DNA of 64,000 nt from JBBRSD01 sp038245725. GTDB lineage: Bacteria; Actinomycetota; Coriobacteriia; Anaerosomatales; JAAXUF01. The notes under the pieces were generated by a model that was not told where the DNA came from, did no database searches, and saw only the letters and a list, made by a program, of their open reading frames with translations. Shown here one piece after another: positions 18,046 to 26,427 of this stretch (positions within the stretch are counted from its first letter, which is position 1; every line of letters begins with the position of its first letter). Location of the stretch: assembly GCA_038245725.1 (NCBI GenBank), contig JBBRSD010000001.1, positions 434,001-498,000 on the forward strand, read 5' to 3'. The position numbers and the translations under genes are program-made.

Positions 18046-19598
18046 GACGACCTGTGTGTCTTCGAGACCGCCTCGACAAGCCATTCAGCGAAGGCGAAGG
18101 CGAAGACGGGCACGAGCGGCAGAATCGCACGCGCGGCGAGCGACCACGCGAGCATGAAGCCGCGTGCCACTGACGTGAGCACAGAAACCGAGCGCAGACG
18201 CATCAGGTCGAAGCGCTCACGCACGTTGCCGAATCCTCCGTCGACCGTCCAGGCCTGCTCCTCCTTCATTGCTACGAGGAAGCCGGAGAAGCGGAAGTGG
18301 AATACGGCGAAGCGGAAGACCGGAAGGCCGAGCACCGTCCATGCGGCACGCTCGATGCGATGCCGCGTGTCTTCCTCGGCGATCGCGAAGACGGCGAGCA
18401 TGCTGATGACTTCGATGCCTACGTAGAACACGAACATCGCCAGAAGTGCGATCGCGATCAGGGTCGGCGAATAGCCGAGCAGCGGGAAGAACAGCACGAG
18501 CGGCGTCCACACGAGGCGCGGGAACGCGAGCGTGTGGTCCATGAGGAGCATCTTCGGCATCTCTCGGCGGCTCAGTGCCCCGCACGTCTTCTCGCCGATA
18601 AGATCGCCATTGACCGAGGCGACCTCGAGCTGACCCCGGGACCAGCGGACTCGCTGCCCGTACAGGGTGTCCCAGTCGGTGACAGGCTCGATGAAGACAC
18701 GCGCCTTGGGTACAAAGCCGATCTTCACTCCGGCCCGGTGCAACGCCCACGTCATGTCGGTGTCCTCGGAAACGGTGCGGTTCGAGTAGAACTGCGCCTT
18801 CTGGAATTCCTCGCGACGAAACGCCGAACATGCGCCTGCAAGGGTGTACATGGTGTTCGCCTCGGCTTGCGCGGCGCGGCCCAGGCGGAAAGACGAGAGG
18901 TACTCAAGGAACTGGCTCTTGGCCAAGAATCGCTCCATTAGCCCGAGACGCTTGGCCACGGGGAGTCCCTCGTCGTCGACGATCAGGACGCCTTCTTTGT
19001 CGCGAGCTTCGACGAGATCCCAGTCGATCTCGACGTTGCCCGTAGCGGCGCCCATCTCAGGTTTGCGCACGAACGACTCGGCGATGGCACGGATGGCATG
19101 CGGCTCTAAGACGACGTCGCTGTCCACGTTCACGAGGATATCGCCGCTGGACTCGGCGATGCCGGTGTTGAGCGCGTGGGCCTTGCCGGCGTGCCCGTTG
19201 CGGATGACGACAAAGCGCCCGTTGAAGGGGCCGACGCGGATTTTCTGCCCTCTGATGACCATGCCGGTGTCGGGATGGGTGTTGTTGGCGTGCTCATCTG
19301 CATGGTCGGCTGTGCCATCGGTCGAGCCGTCGTCGATGACGATGACCTCGAGCTTCTCGTGCGGGTAGTCCTGGCACTTGATCGACTTGAGGCACCGGTC
19401 GATGACGGCGGCCTCGTTGTGGGCGGGAACGATGACCGTCACCGTCGGGAGACCCTCGTCGTCGACCGCTTCGAGTTCGTAATCCTGTCGCCGACGGCGC
19501 ATGAGCATGAGACGCTCGATCGCGTCGAAGCCGTCGACCATGATCGGCGTGATCAGCCACACGCCCCACAGGAGGATGAAGGCCCAGATGCTACCCAC
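18042..19598 (-). CDS. GT2 glycosyltransferase of the exosortase-G type
   Basis: A 518-residue processive-type family 2 glycosyltransferase. After one N-terminal membrane helix (IWAFILLWGVWLITPIMV), the catalytic domain has VIVIDDGSTDGT, NVDSDVVLEP, SEDTDMTWAL and GQRVRWSRGQ: the D, DxD, ED and QxxRW residues of cellulose/poly-GlcNAc-type synthases. Four or so C-terminal membrane helices follow. GTG 19598 overlaps the exosortase stop by 8 nt and has AGAGG upstream. This match of gene order and architecture fits the GT2 always found beside XrtG in Gram-positive bacteria (recalled family knowledge). It probably builds a surface glycan or glycosylates the sorted protein. Confidence 0.85.
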   Translation of the reverse strand: MGSIWAFILLWGVWLITPIMVDGFDAIERLMLMRRRRQDYELEAVDDEGLPTVTVIVPAHNEAAVIDRCLKSIKCQDYPHEKLEVIVIDDGSTDGTADHADEHANNTHPDTGMVIRGQKIRVGPFNGRFVVIRNGHAGKAHALNTGIAESSGDILVNVDSDVVLEPHAIRAIAESFVRKPEMGAATGNVEIDWDLVEARDKEGVLIVDDEGLPVAKRLGLMERFLAKSQFLEYLSSFRLGRAAQAEANTMYTLAGACSAFRREEFQKAQFYSNRTVSEDTDMTWALHRAGVKIGFVPKARVFIEPVTDWDTLYGQRVRWSRGQLEVASVNGDLIGEKTCGALSRREMPKMLLMDHTLAFPRLVWTPLVLFFPLLGYSPTLIAIALLAMFVFYVGIEVISMLAVFAIAEEDTRHRIERAAWTVLGLPVFRFAVFHFRFSGFLVAMKEEQAWTVDGGFGNVRERFDLMRLRSVSVLTSVARGFMLAWSLAARAILPLVPVFAFAFAEWLVEAVSKTHRSS

Positions 19599-22500
19599 GG
19601 AGCACCTCTTCCTCGGTCTCGGGGACGATCTTGGCGCCGACAAGATGAACCGTGGGCCTCGTCATGAGCATCCAGTAAACGCCCACGACGCCCACGAAGA
19701 AGAAGATGCGCCCGATGACGGCGTGGGCGATGAAGACCCACGAATTCCCCAAAGCCGCGATCATTCCGACGATGATGAGAATGCGCACGATGTTGATGGC
19801 GTAGGTGGCAGCCAGTCCGATGGCGATCGAGCCCGCCTTGCGGGGGGAGCCGAAACCGGGATAGAACGCGACGAGGCCCACGAATGCGGCGAGTTCGAGG
19901 AGTGCGGAGCACTCGATACCGATGTCGAAGACGCCCCATCCGATGGGGTTGCGGATCGCGAGCCCGGAGGCGCCGAGCAGCTCGATGCGCATGTGAAGGA
20001 GTTGCGCGATCGCGGCCGCCTGGCTCGCCTCGATCGCCGCGAGCCGGCTGTCCCAGTTGAGCGCCTGCGAGAAGAACAGCGCGAACATCACGAACCCGAA
20101 CGCGCCGAACAGGTACATCCTCAGCCACTTGCGCTGGGCGTAGAAGAACATCGTGATCGCGAGCCAAACCGCGCCGGCGAGCAGGATGATGGGCAGCGAG
20201 CGAGTGCCCTCGCGCTCCACCGTCGTCATCCACTCGCCAAGCGTTGGCACCGAGAAGAACTGGGTGGTCTTGGTGTCGAGGAGGGTGCCGTTGGAAGCGG
20301 TCCAGGCCTCGATAATGTTATACGTACCTTGGTTCGGGAAGGCCGCGTTCGAGATCGCCCAGGTCACATCGGTCGCGTAACCGGTTCCCTGAACGTCGAT
20401 ACCGTTGCTGACGTGGGTGCTCACCACCGCGGCGCCGTTCCAAACGCGGGGGGTGCCGGTGGAGTCGATATAGGTGTCGCCGGAGCCGAACATGCCGTCT
20501 CCGTTGGTGTCCCACCAAATGGTGTAGGTCGCCGTCGAGTTGATGATGGCCGCCGCGTCGAAGTCATGCAGGGTGGACGCCACGTCGACGTTCATCCCGA
20601 CCCTCGACGCATTCGTGGCGAAGAGCGCTGATATGGCCGCGTTGGAGATCACCGTGAACTGAGTGCTCGCGGTGTTCGCGCCGTTCGAGCGCCAGCACGT
20701 CACTGTCCACACGCCGGCCGGGTCCCCTGCGGTCGTCGGGTACGAGTCGGTCGAGATGCCGCTGGCGTTGGGGTTCGCAGTCGCGCTCGTTCTGACGATG
20801 GTGCCTTGTGAGTCAGTCCACACGAAGTAGTACTGGCGGTTTGTCTGAAGGCCGGGCACGCGCGCATACACCGTGTCGCCGATCGTGTACGTGCTGACCG
20901 GCACCGAGTAGGTGGCGTCGGGGTAGACGGCCATCGTGCGCGCCGTCGTCGTATCGGTGGCTTTTGCGGTTGTGGCTCCGGTTGTGGCCGTCAGGGTTGC
21001 GACGTCGACGGTACCTGACGCGACGCCGGTGGGCACCGTCACTTTCACGACGATAGCCTGGGACGCGCCATTCGGACCAACCGTGATCGTGGTTACCGGG
21101 GTGACGCCGTCGGCGGCGAAGATGCCGGTCACCCACGCATGGGACGAGACCGCGGTGAGTGTGATGGTTCGCGTCGTCGGCCAGCTGTTCGTGATCGTGT
21201 GGTCGTAGTCGACGGTGGTGAGAGGCGATCCATCGCTCGCGTTGTTCGGTGTTGCGCTCAGCCCGGCATGGACTGTTGTGACGCCACGGGCAGACGCCGT
21301 GACCGACGAGTCGGTGACGAGTGTGCCGGTCAGCTTCATGGTGTCTTGAGTGCCCGTGGTCGCGGCGGACGGAACGGCGATCGAAACAACGACGGTCGTG
21401 GATTCAAATGCCGAGAGTGGCACGGATGTGATCGCACTGCCGCCTGCGTTCTTGATCTGCGTGATCCAGCCAAGCGTTGACGTGGCGGAGAGACTGAATG
21501 TCCCCCCGGTGGCGCGGTTGTTCGAGATCGTGAAGGTGTAGGTGATCGTCTGGCTCGGTGCGATCGAGCCTGTTCGATCCGGCGAGATGGACAAGCCGAC
21601 TGCGGGCGCAACATAGAACCCGAAGTCCGCACTGGTCACGTTGGCGTTGGCGACGGTGACGATCTTCTCGGCAGGGTTGGGGGAGGTCGCGGTGAAGAGC
21701 GCCAAGGCCCCGCCTGGGAGGTAGTTCATGGCGTCGATGACGACCTTGTAGGTACCGTTCCACGAGTTCAGCGAGTAGGCGCCGGTCGAATCAGTCATGC
21801 CATTGGCGATGACTCGTCCGCTGATCGGGTCGCACAGCGACACCACCACACCAGCGATCCCGGTCTCGCCGCCGTCCTGGACGCCATTGTGGTTCACGTC
21901 GTTGTAGACGGTATCGCCCACCAGGAACGGCGCAGGCGGCGGCATCGGCCGGCCGGACGCGTCGACGCCCATGATCGGGTGCTCGAAGCGTAGGGCGTTG
22001 AGATTGTGCATGTCGACGCCGGTGACCTTAACGTCGTACATGCCGGAGGGCAGCGCATTGGCCTTGTAGTCGGCGATCGCCGGGTCGCTTGTGACGGTGC
22101 TCATGCGGAAGAGTTCCCACTCGGTGTTACCCGAGGGGTTCAGGTTCGCGTAGGACGCGCCATCCGGTGCGTAGACGGTGTAGCGCACGGCTGGGGTGCG
22201 CAGGTAGTCGGTGTTCGCGGAGTCATCGACCGGGCTGCCGGCGTTCACGCCTTCTGTCACCGCGACGCCTGGATCGAACGCCGGCGTGTATGTGGTGTTG
22301 GCGTCGTTCGTGTCACCAGCGACGTCGAAGTCGCCGTCCCAGATGTCGATGTGGTCGGCGGTCTGCGCGACGTTCATGTAGAAGTCCCACGTGCCGTCAT
22401 AGGTCGTGGGAGTCAGTGTGGGGTAGTTCGGATAGACGAGGGTCTGCTGCGCCGGCATAGAGCCGATGTAGCCGAATAGCGTCGTCGGGATGATGTAGGT

Positions 22501-23121
22501 GTAGCCCTCGACGCGCATCTTGAAGGTGTTCAGCGCGGTCGTTGCCGGGCTCGTCCCCTGAACGAGCAGACGGTAGAAGTAGTTCCCGGACGGCGCACGC
22601 GCAGCTGCACTCGTGTTAACGGCGAAGTCGGTCCACGCGTTACCCGACATCTGGGTGTCGGTCCAGCTCGTCACGACGCTCGCGCCCGAGCCGTCGCCGA
22701 GCGGATCGGCGTAGAGGATGTACTTCGTGGGATAGGCGGCATTGGACATGTCCCACGTGGAGTTCGACGCGCCGTCGAAGAATCCCAGGTTGAATGAGCC
22801 GAGGGTGTTGTCGACCGAGAAGCTCAGGGTCACGGTGTTGCCCGAGAGCGTCTGAAGCCCCGAGCCCGCAACGCAGAGCATTTTGCCGTCGTTTTGAACG
22901 GCTGTCGGGAAGTACGAGTAGACCGGAGCGGCCGTGGCAATGGCGACCGGCGCAATCGCCGAGAAGAAGCCAAGAGCGATGGCGATCGCGAGGCCGGCGC
23001 ACGCGCAACTGCGGGCGGCGAGATGGGGAGCGTCGAAGCAACCGAAGACGTGCTTCGCCAGGGCATGGAGGGCGTCCCTCCAGGCGTCTGCTCTCTCCCT
23101 GAGTCGGCGTGGTGCCTGCAC
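19591..23121 (-). CDS. Secreted SdrD-B/adhesin-like protein fused to an XrtG-type exosortase
   Basis: A ~1176-residue protein. A signal-like hydrophobic segment (CAGLAIAIALGFFSAIAPVA) leads to a large external part: an unassigned beta-rich region, a calcium-binding SdrD B-like domain (VYNDVNHNGVQDGGETGIAG), and several Thr/Ser-rich Ig-like or CARDB-like repeats. At residue 958 comes VPTLGEW, followed by a hydrophobic helix and QRKW: the layout of an IPTL-CTERM sorting tail. The last ~180 residues are an exosortase domain with Cys1071 in IECSALLE, Arg1113 in NIVRI and His1133 in AHAVIGR. GTG 23121 has AAGGA 7 nt upstream. GT2 and GT-C genes follow in the same operon. Confidence 0.85.
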   Translation of the reverse strand: MQAPRRLRERADAWRDALHALAKHVFGCFDAPHLAARSCACAGLAIAIALGFFSAIAPVAIATAAPVYSYFPTAVQNDGKMLCVAGSGLQTLSGNTVTLSFSVDNTLGSFNLGFFDGASNSTWDMSNAAYPTKYILYADPLGDGSGASVVTSWTDTQMSGNAWTDFAVNTSAAARAPSGNYFYRLLVQGTSPATTALNTFKMRVEGYTYIIPTTLFGYIGSMPAQQTLVYPNYPTLTPTTYDGTWDFYMNVAQTADHIDIWDGDFDVAGDTNDANTTYTPAFDPGVAVTEGVNAGSPVDDSANTDYLRTPAVRYTVYAPDGASYANLNPSGNTEWELFRMSTVTSDPAIADYKANALPSGMYDVKVTGVDMHNLNALRFEHPIMGVDASGRPMPPPAPFLVGDTVYNDVNHNGVQDGGETGIAGVVVSLCDPISGRVIANGMTDSTGAYSLNSWNGTYKVVIDAMNYLPGGALALFTATSPNPAEKIVTVANANVTSADFGFYVAPAVGLSISPDRTGSIAPSQTITYTFTISNNRATGGTFSLSATSTLGWITQIKNAGGSAITSVPLSAFESTTVVVSIAVPSAATTGTQDTMKLTGTLVTDSSVTASARGVTTVHAGLSATPNNASDGSPLTTVDYDHTITNSWPTTRTITLTAVSSHAWVTGIFAADGVTPVTTITVGPNGASQAIVVKVTVPTGVASGTVDVATLTATTGATTAKATDTTTARTMAVYPDATYSVPVSTYTIGDTVYARVPGLQTNRQYYFVWTDSQGTIVRTSATANPNASGISTDSYPTTAGDPAGVWTVTCWRSNGANTASTQFTVISNAAISALFATNASRVGMNVDVASTLHDFDAAAIINSTATYTIWWDTNGDGMFGSGDTYIDSTGTPRVWNGAAVVSTHVSNGIDVQGTGYATDVTWAISNAAFPNQGTYNIIEAWTASNGTLLDTKTTQFFSVPTLGEWMTTVEREGTRSLPIILLAGAVWLAITMFFYAQRKWLRMYLFGAFGFVMFALFFSQALNWDSRLAAIEASQAAAIAQLLHMRIELLGASGLAIRNPIGWGVFDIGIECSALLELAAFVGLVAFYPGFGSPRKAGSIAIGLAATYAINIVRILIIVGMIAALGNSWVFIAHAVIGRIFFFVGVVGVYWMLMTRPTVHLVGAKIVPETEEEVLRG

Positions 23122-23771
23122 CCATCGTTCCTTTCGGCGGCAACGACTAGCTGCCAGGTCCAAGGTCTCGCACATATTTCCATTCGCGCGCGCGTAAGCA
23201 CTATGCGCACGCCACTATGCGCACGCGCGCGCTCGGTGTTTGGACGGAGGATGCAGGAGACTCCAACGCGCACCCGAACTGCGCTGTACGCGCCGCCCAC
23301 ACCCGTCCGGCAGAAGCGTCCGCGTGAAAACGCGGATACATCTCCCACAAAGGTGTCGGCAAGGGAGCGCTATCCCTGCAGGGTTCCGAGCGCCATTTGT
23401 GCCGAGGGGGGCGATTATGTGACGGTCGGCACGATACAACTGTGTTACTGCGACGGACGGCAAACAAACGGCGCAGAACTTGGGGCAAACGGTAGCACAC
23501 CCGGCGTCTATCGAGGACGCGAACCGCTACATCTTCGTGCTCCTTCCGACGGACGGACGCAACGGAAGTACCAGCGGTCGCCGTCGTCCGAAATCTCGTG
23601 GCGGGAGCCCCATTTCGCAGCAAGATGAGGGTGTTTGAGCCGCCGGCTGATGCCGATACCACACATTCACCACCCGAGACACGCGCTCGAGGGCGGTTCG
23701 GTATGATGCAGCTGTCTCGCGCACACCGCCTTGCTGCGCCCGCAAGGCTTCTCCACGAAAGGACCCGCAGC
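23122..23771. other. Divergent intergenic region, probable long leader of the exosortase fusion
   Basis: About 650 bp with no supportable gene. Three simple hairpins are visible: TCCGCG/CGCGGA at 23319-23324 and 23331-23336; GCGCT/AGCGC at 23367-23371 and 23389-23393 enclosing CCCTGCAGGG; GCCGA/TCGGC at 23401-23405 and 23426-23430. They would lie in the 5' leader of the minus-strand exosortase gene if transcription starts near 23450. TATGAT at 23702-23707 is a plausible -10 for gatC. I compared the region with cyclic di-GMP riboswitch signatures and did not find a match. Confidence 0.45.
23199..23226. repeat. Tandem 14-bp duplication in alternating purine-pyrimidine DNA
   Basis: CACTATGCGCACGC occurs twice head to tail, 73 bp upstream of the exosortase-fusion start. 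It sits between CGCGCGCGCG and GCGCGCGC runs, so the ~45-bp block is mostly alternating purine and pyrimidine, which favours Z-DNA or replication slippage. Confidence 0.8.
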
Positions 23772-24074
23772 ATGTCCCTATCCGAGCTAGAGGTTCGCCA
23801 CGTGGCGATGCTCGCTCGCCTCGCGCTGACCGACGAGGAGGTTGCCAGCTTGCAAGGCGACCTGAACTCGATCCTCGGCCACATCGACACGATCCGGCAA
23901 CTCGACCTCGAGAACGTGCCTCCCATGACGCACGCCGTCCCGGTCGTCAACGTCACGCGCGACGATGTCGTGGTCCTCGGCCTCGACAGCGAGACCGCTC
24001 TCATGAACGCGCCAGCCGCCCAGGATGGCGCGTTCCTCATCCCGCGTATCACCGGCGGCGGTGATGACGAGTGA
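23772..24074 (+). CDS. gatC: Asp/Glu-tRNA amidotransferase subunit C
   Basis: A 100-residue GatC, the small subunit that stabilises GatA in the Asp-tRNA(Asn)/Glu-tRNA(Gln) amidotransferase. It matches the family throughout: LEVRHVAMLARLALTDEEVA, then NSILGHIDTIRQLDLENVPPM, ending in the DGAFLIPRI segment that wraps around GatA. ATG 23772 has AAAGGA 8 nt upstream; the open frame continues upstream without homology. Its stop overlaps the gatA GTG start. It opens a run of five coupled genes in which gatB is missing (gatB is at 31447). Confidence 0.96.
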   Translation: MSLSELEVRHVAMLARLALTDEEVASLQGDLNSILGHIDTIRQLDLENVPPMTHAVPVVNVTRDDVVVLGLDSETALMNAPAAQDGAFLIPRITGGGDDE

Positions 24075-25570
24075 GCGGTCTGAACCTCTCGGCCTGGAGC
24101 GCTTTGCAGATCCGCGACGCCGTCGCGACGCGCGAGTTCTCAGCACGCGAAGTCGCCGAGTCCGCCATCGCGCGCATCGAAGCGATCGACGGCGACGTGC
24201 ACGCGTTCAACCAGGTCACGCCCGAGCTCGCGCGTACGGCTGCCGAGAAGATCGACGCGCTGGTGGCCGCGGGCGACCCGCTGCCGCCGCTTGCCGGTGT
24301 GCCGGCCGCGTTCAAGGACAACATGAACCTCGTCGGCACGCGTACGACGTGCTCGAGTCGCATCCTCGCCAACTACGAAAGCGCGTATGACTGCACCGCT
24401 GTCGCGCGCCTGATCGACGCGGGCGTGCTGCCGCTCGGCAAGTGCAACATGGATGAGTTCGCCTTCGGTAGCTCCGGTGAGAGCAGCGCGACCGGCGGCG
24501 CCAAGAACCCGTGGGACCTCGGCCGTGTTCCGGGCGGATCCTCGGCCGGCTCGGCGGCCTCCGTGGCTGCCGGGATGGCCACGGTCTCGCTCGGCTCGGA
24601 CACCGGCGGTTCGATCCGCCAGCCGGGTGCCCTGACCGGCACCGTCGCACTCAAGCCCACCTACGGTCGCGTGAGCCGCTACGGATGCGTCGCATTCGCG
24701 AGTTCGCTCGACCAGATCGGGCCGTTCTCGCGCACCGTCGAAGACAGCGCAGCGGTACTCACCGCGATCTGTGGCAAGGACCCGATGGACGCCACGAGCA
24801 TCGAGCGCGAGCCTGAGGAGTTCGTCTCGGCAGCGCGCGAAACGGACGTCTCGGGGATGCGCATCGCAATCGTGCGCGACATGCTTGCGATGGAAGGTGT
24901 GACACCCGAGGTGCGCGACAGCGTGCTCGCCGCGGCTGCGCGATTCGAGGCGATGGGCGCGACGGTGGGCGAGGTCGACCTGCCCACGAGCCAGTACGGA
25001 CTCTCGGCGTACTACATCATCGGCCCCGCCGAGGCATCGTCGAACCTCGCGCGCTTCGACGGCATCCGATACGGCCACCGCGTAGCGGACCCCGTCGACA
25101 CGATGGACCTCTACCTGCGCACGCGCGGCGAAGGCTTCGGCACCGAGGCGAAGCGGCGCATCATGCTCGGCACGTACGCGCTCTCCGCCGGCTACTACGA
25201 CGCGTACTACGGCCAGGCGCAGAAGGCGCGCACGCTCATCGCCCGCGAATTCAGCGCCGCGTTCGAGAGCTACGACGTGCTGCTCACGCCCACATCGCCG
25301 CAGGTCGCATGGAAGTTCGGCGCAAAGAGCGACCCGCTCGCGATGTACCTCGCCGACATCTACACGATCCCGGTCAACCTCGCAGGCAACTGCGGCATCA
25401 GCGTCCCGTGCGGATTCGCCGAGGACGACGGCGCGAAGCTGCCCATCGGCCTGCAGATCATCGGCGACTACTTCGCCGAGGCGAAGGTCTTCCGTGCAGC
25501 CGCGGCGCTCGAGCGCGACCTCGCACTCGATATGCGCAGCCCGCTCGTTTTGGGAGCGCCAACGCCATGA
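24071..25570 (+). CDS. gatA: Asp/Glu-tRNA amidotransferase subunit A
   Basis: A 499-residue amidase-signature enzyme that releases ammonia from glutamine for tRNA transamidation. The Ser-cis-Ser-Lys triad is present: Lys82 in AFKDNMN, the cis-Ser in VPGGSSAGSA (about 157) and the nucleophile Ser181 in SDTGGSIRQP. The substrate channel phrase YGRVSRYGCVAFASSLDQ is also intact. The GTG start forms GTGA with the gatC stop, and the stop forms ATGA with the methyltransferase start, so translation is coupled at both ends. Confidence 0.97.
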   Translation: MSGLNLSAWSALQIRDAVATREFSAREVAESAIARIEAIDGDVHAFNQVTPELARTAAEKIDALVAAGDPLPPLAGVPAAFKDNMNLVGTRTTCSSRILANYESAYDCTAVARLIDAGVLPLGKCNMDEFAFGSSGESSATGGAKNPWDLGRVPGGSSAGSAASVAAGMATVSLGSDTGGSIRQPGALTGTVALKPTYGRVSRYGCVAFASSLDQIGPFSRTVEDSAAVLTAICGKDPMDATSIEREPEEFVSAARETDVSGMRIAIVRDMLAMEGVTPEVRDSVLAAAARFEAMGATVGEVDLPTSQYGLSAYYIIGPAEASSNLARFDGIRYGHRVADPVDTMDLYLRTRGEGFGTEAKRRIMLGTYALSAGYYDAYYGQAQKARTLIAREFSAAFESYDVLLTPTSPQVAWKFGAKSDPLAMYLADIYTIPVNLAGNCGISVPCGFAEDDGAKLPIGLQIIGDYFAEAKVFRAAAALERDLALDMRSPLVLGAPTP

Positions 25571-26427
25571 TCCAGGCTATCTCCTGCAGACTCTGCGGCT
25601 CGACCGACACCAGGCGCCGCATCCAACTTGAGGGCTACGCGGTGCACCGCTGCAACGCGTGCACGGCGGTCTTCAGCGATCTCACGGCCCAGCGGGCCGC
25701 CACTCTCTACGATGCCGAGTACTTCACCGAGGAGTTCGGCCCCTATTTCGCCGCGCTCTTCGGTGATGCCGACGACACGCCCATCCGCGAGCACTTCACC
25801 GCCTATCTCGACGCACTGGAGCGGGTCGTCCCTGGCGGACGACTGCTCGACGTGGGCTGCGCTGCCGGGCTGTTCCTCGACGTCGCGCGCGGTCGGGGCT
25901 GGCAGGTTCAGGGCGTCGAAATATCCGAGCACGCAGCCTCCGTTGCCCGCGAACGGCGCGGCATCGACGTGATCGTGGGCGACGTGATGGACGTCTCGCT
26001 GCCTGCGCAGCACTTCGATGCCGTCACCATGCTCGACGTGCTCGAGCACATCATCGATCCCGGCGAACTGCTCGATGGCGTGCGGGGCCTGATCCGCCCG
26101 GGCGGGGCCCTCATGCTCGTGCTGCCCAACGACCGCAACCTCACGACTATGACCGCGATGGCCGCGCATCGGCTGAGCCTCGGAACGGTTTCGTATCCGG
26201 CGTCTCGCGTTCACCAGATCTACCACGTCACGTATTTCACGCCCACGACGATCATGAATCTGCTTGAAGCACACGGTTTCGAGGTCGTCGCGATCGCGCC
26301 GGACGAGACGGTACGGGGACTCATCAACGAGTCGATGCTCATGAAGACGGGCGTCAACACGCTGTTCGCCGTCTCACGCGTGCTGGGACTGCAGAACAAG
26401 ATGGTCGTTGTGGCGAGGCCGACGTGA
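25567..26427 (+). CDS. Class I SAM-dependent methyltransferase with N-terminal zinc-ribbon
   Basis: A 286-residue methyltransferase. It begins with two CxxC pairs (CRLCGS and CNAC) resembling the zinc-binding head of C-methyltransferases and of cell-envelope sugar methyltransferases. The SAM-binding core follows: LLDVGCAAGLFL (motif I), VQGVEIS (acidic end of beta 2), VTMLDVLEHIIDP (motif with EH) and LIRPGGALMLVLPN. It overlaps both neighbours by 4 nt and is followed by FAD oxidoreductase/GT2 genes, so modification of a lipid-linked sugar or lipid is likely. The substrate is not readable from sequence. Confidence 0.85.
   Translation: MIQAISCRLCGSTDTRRRIQLEGYAVHRCNACTAVFSDLTAQRAATLYDAEYFTEEFGPYFAALFGDADDTPIREHFTAYLDALERVVPGGRLLDVGCAAGLFLDVARGRGWQVQGVEISEHAASVARERRGIDVIVGDVMDVSLPAQHFDAVTMLDVLEHIIDPGELLDGVRGLIRPGGALMLVLPNDRNLTTMTAMAAHRLSLGTVSYPASRVHQIYHVTYFTPTTIMNLLEAHGFEVVAIAPDETVRGLINESMLMKTGVNTLFAVSRVLGLQNKMVVVARPT

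Noticed and set aside
23470..23515. Possible cyclic di-GMP riboswitch (GGGGCAAAC followed later by GGACGC)
   Set aside because: The spacing and the second conserved strand do not match; the bases pair instead as simple hairpins, and it is in the wrong orientation for the exosortase gene.
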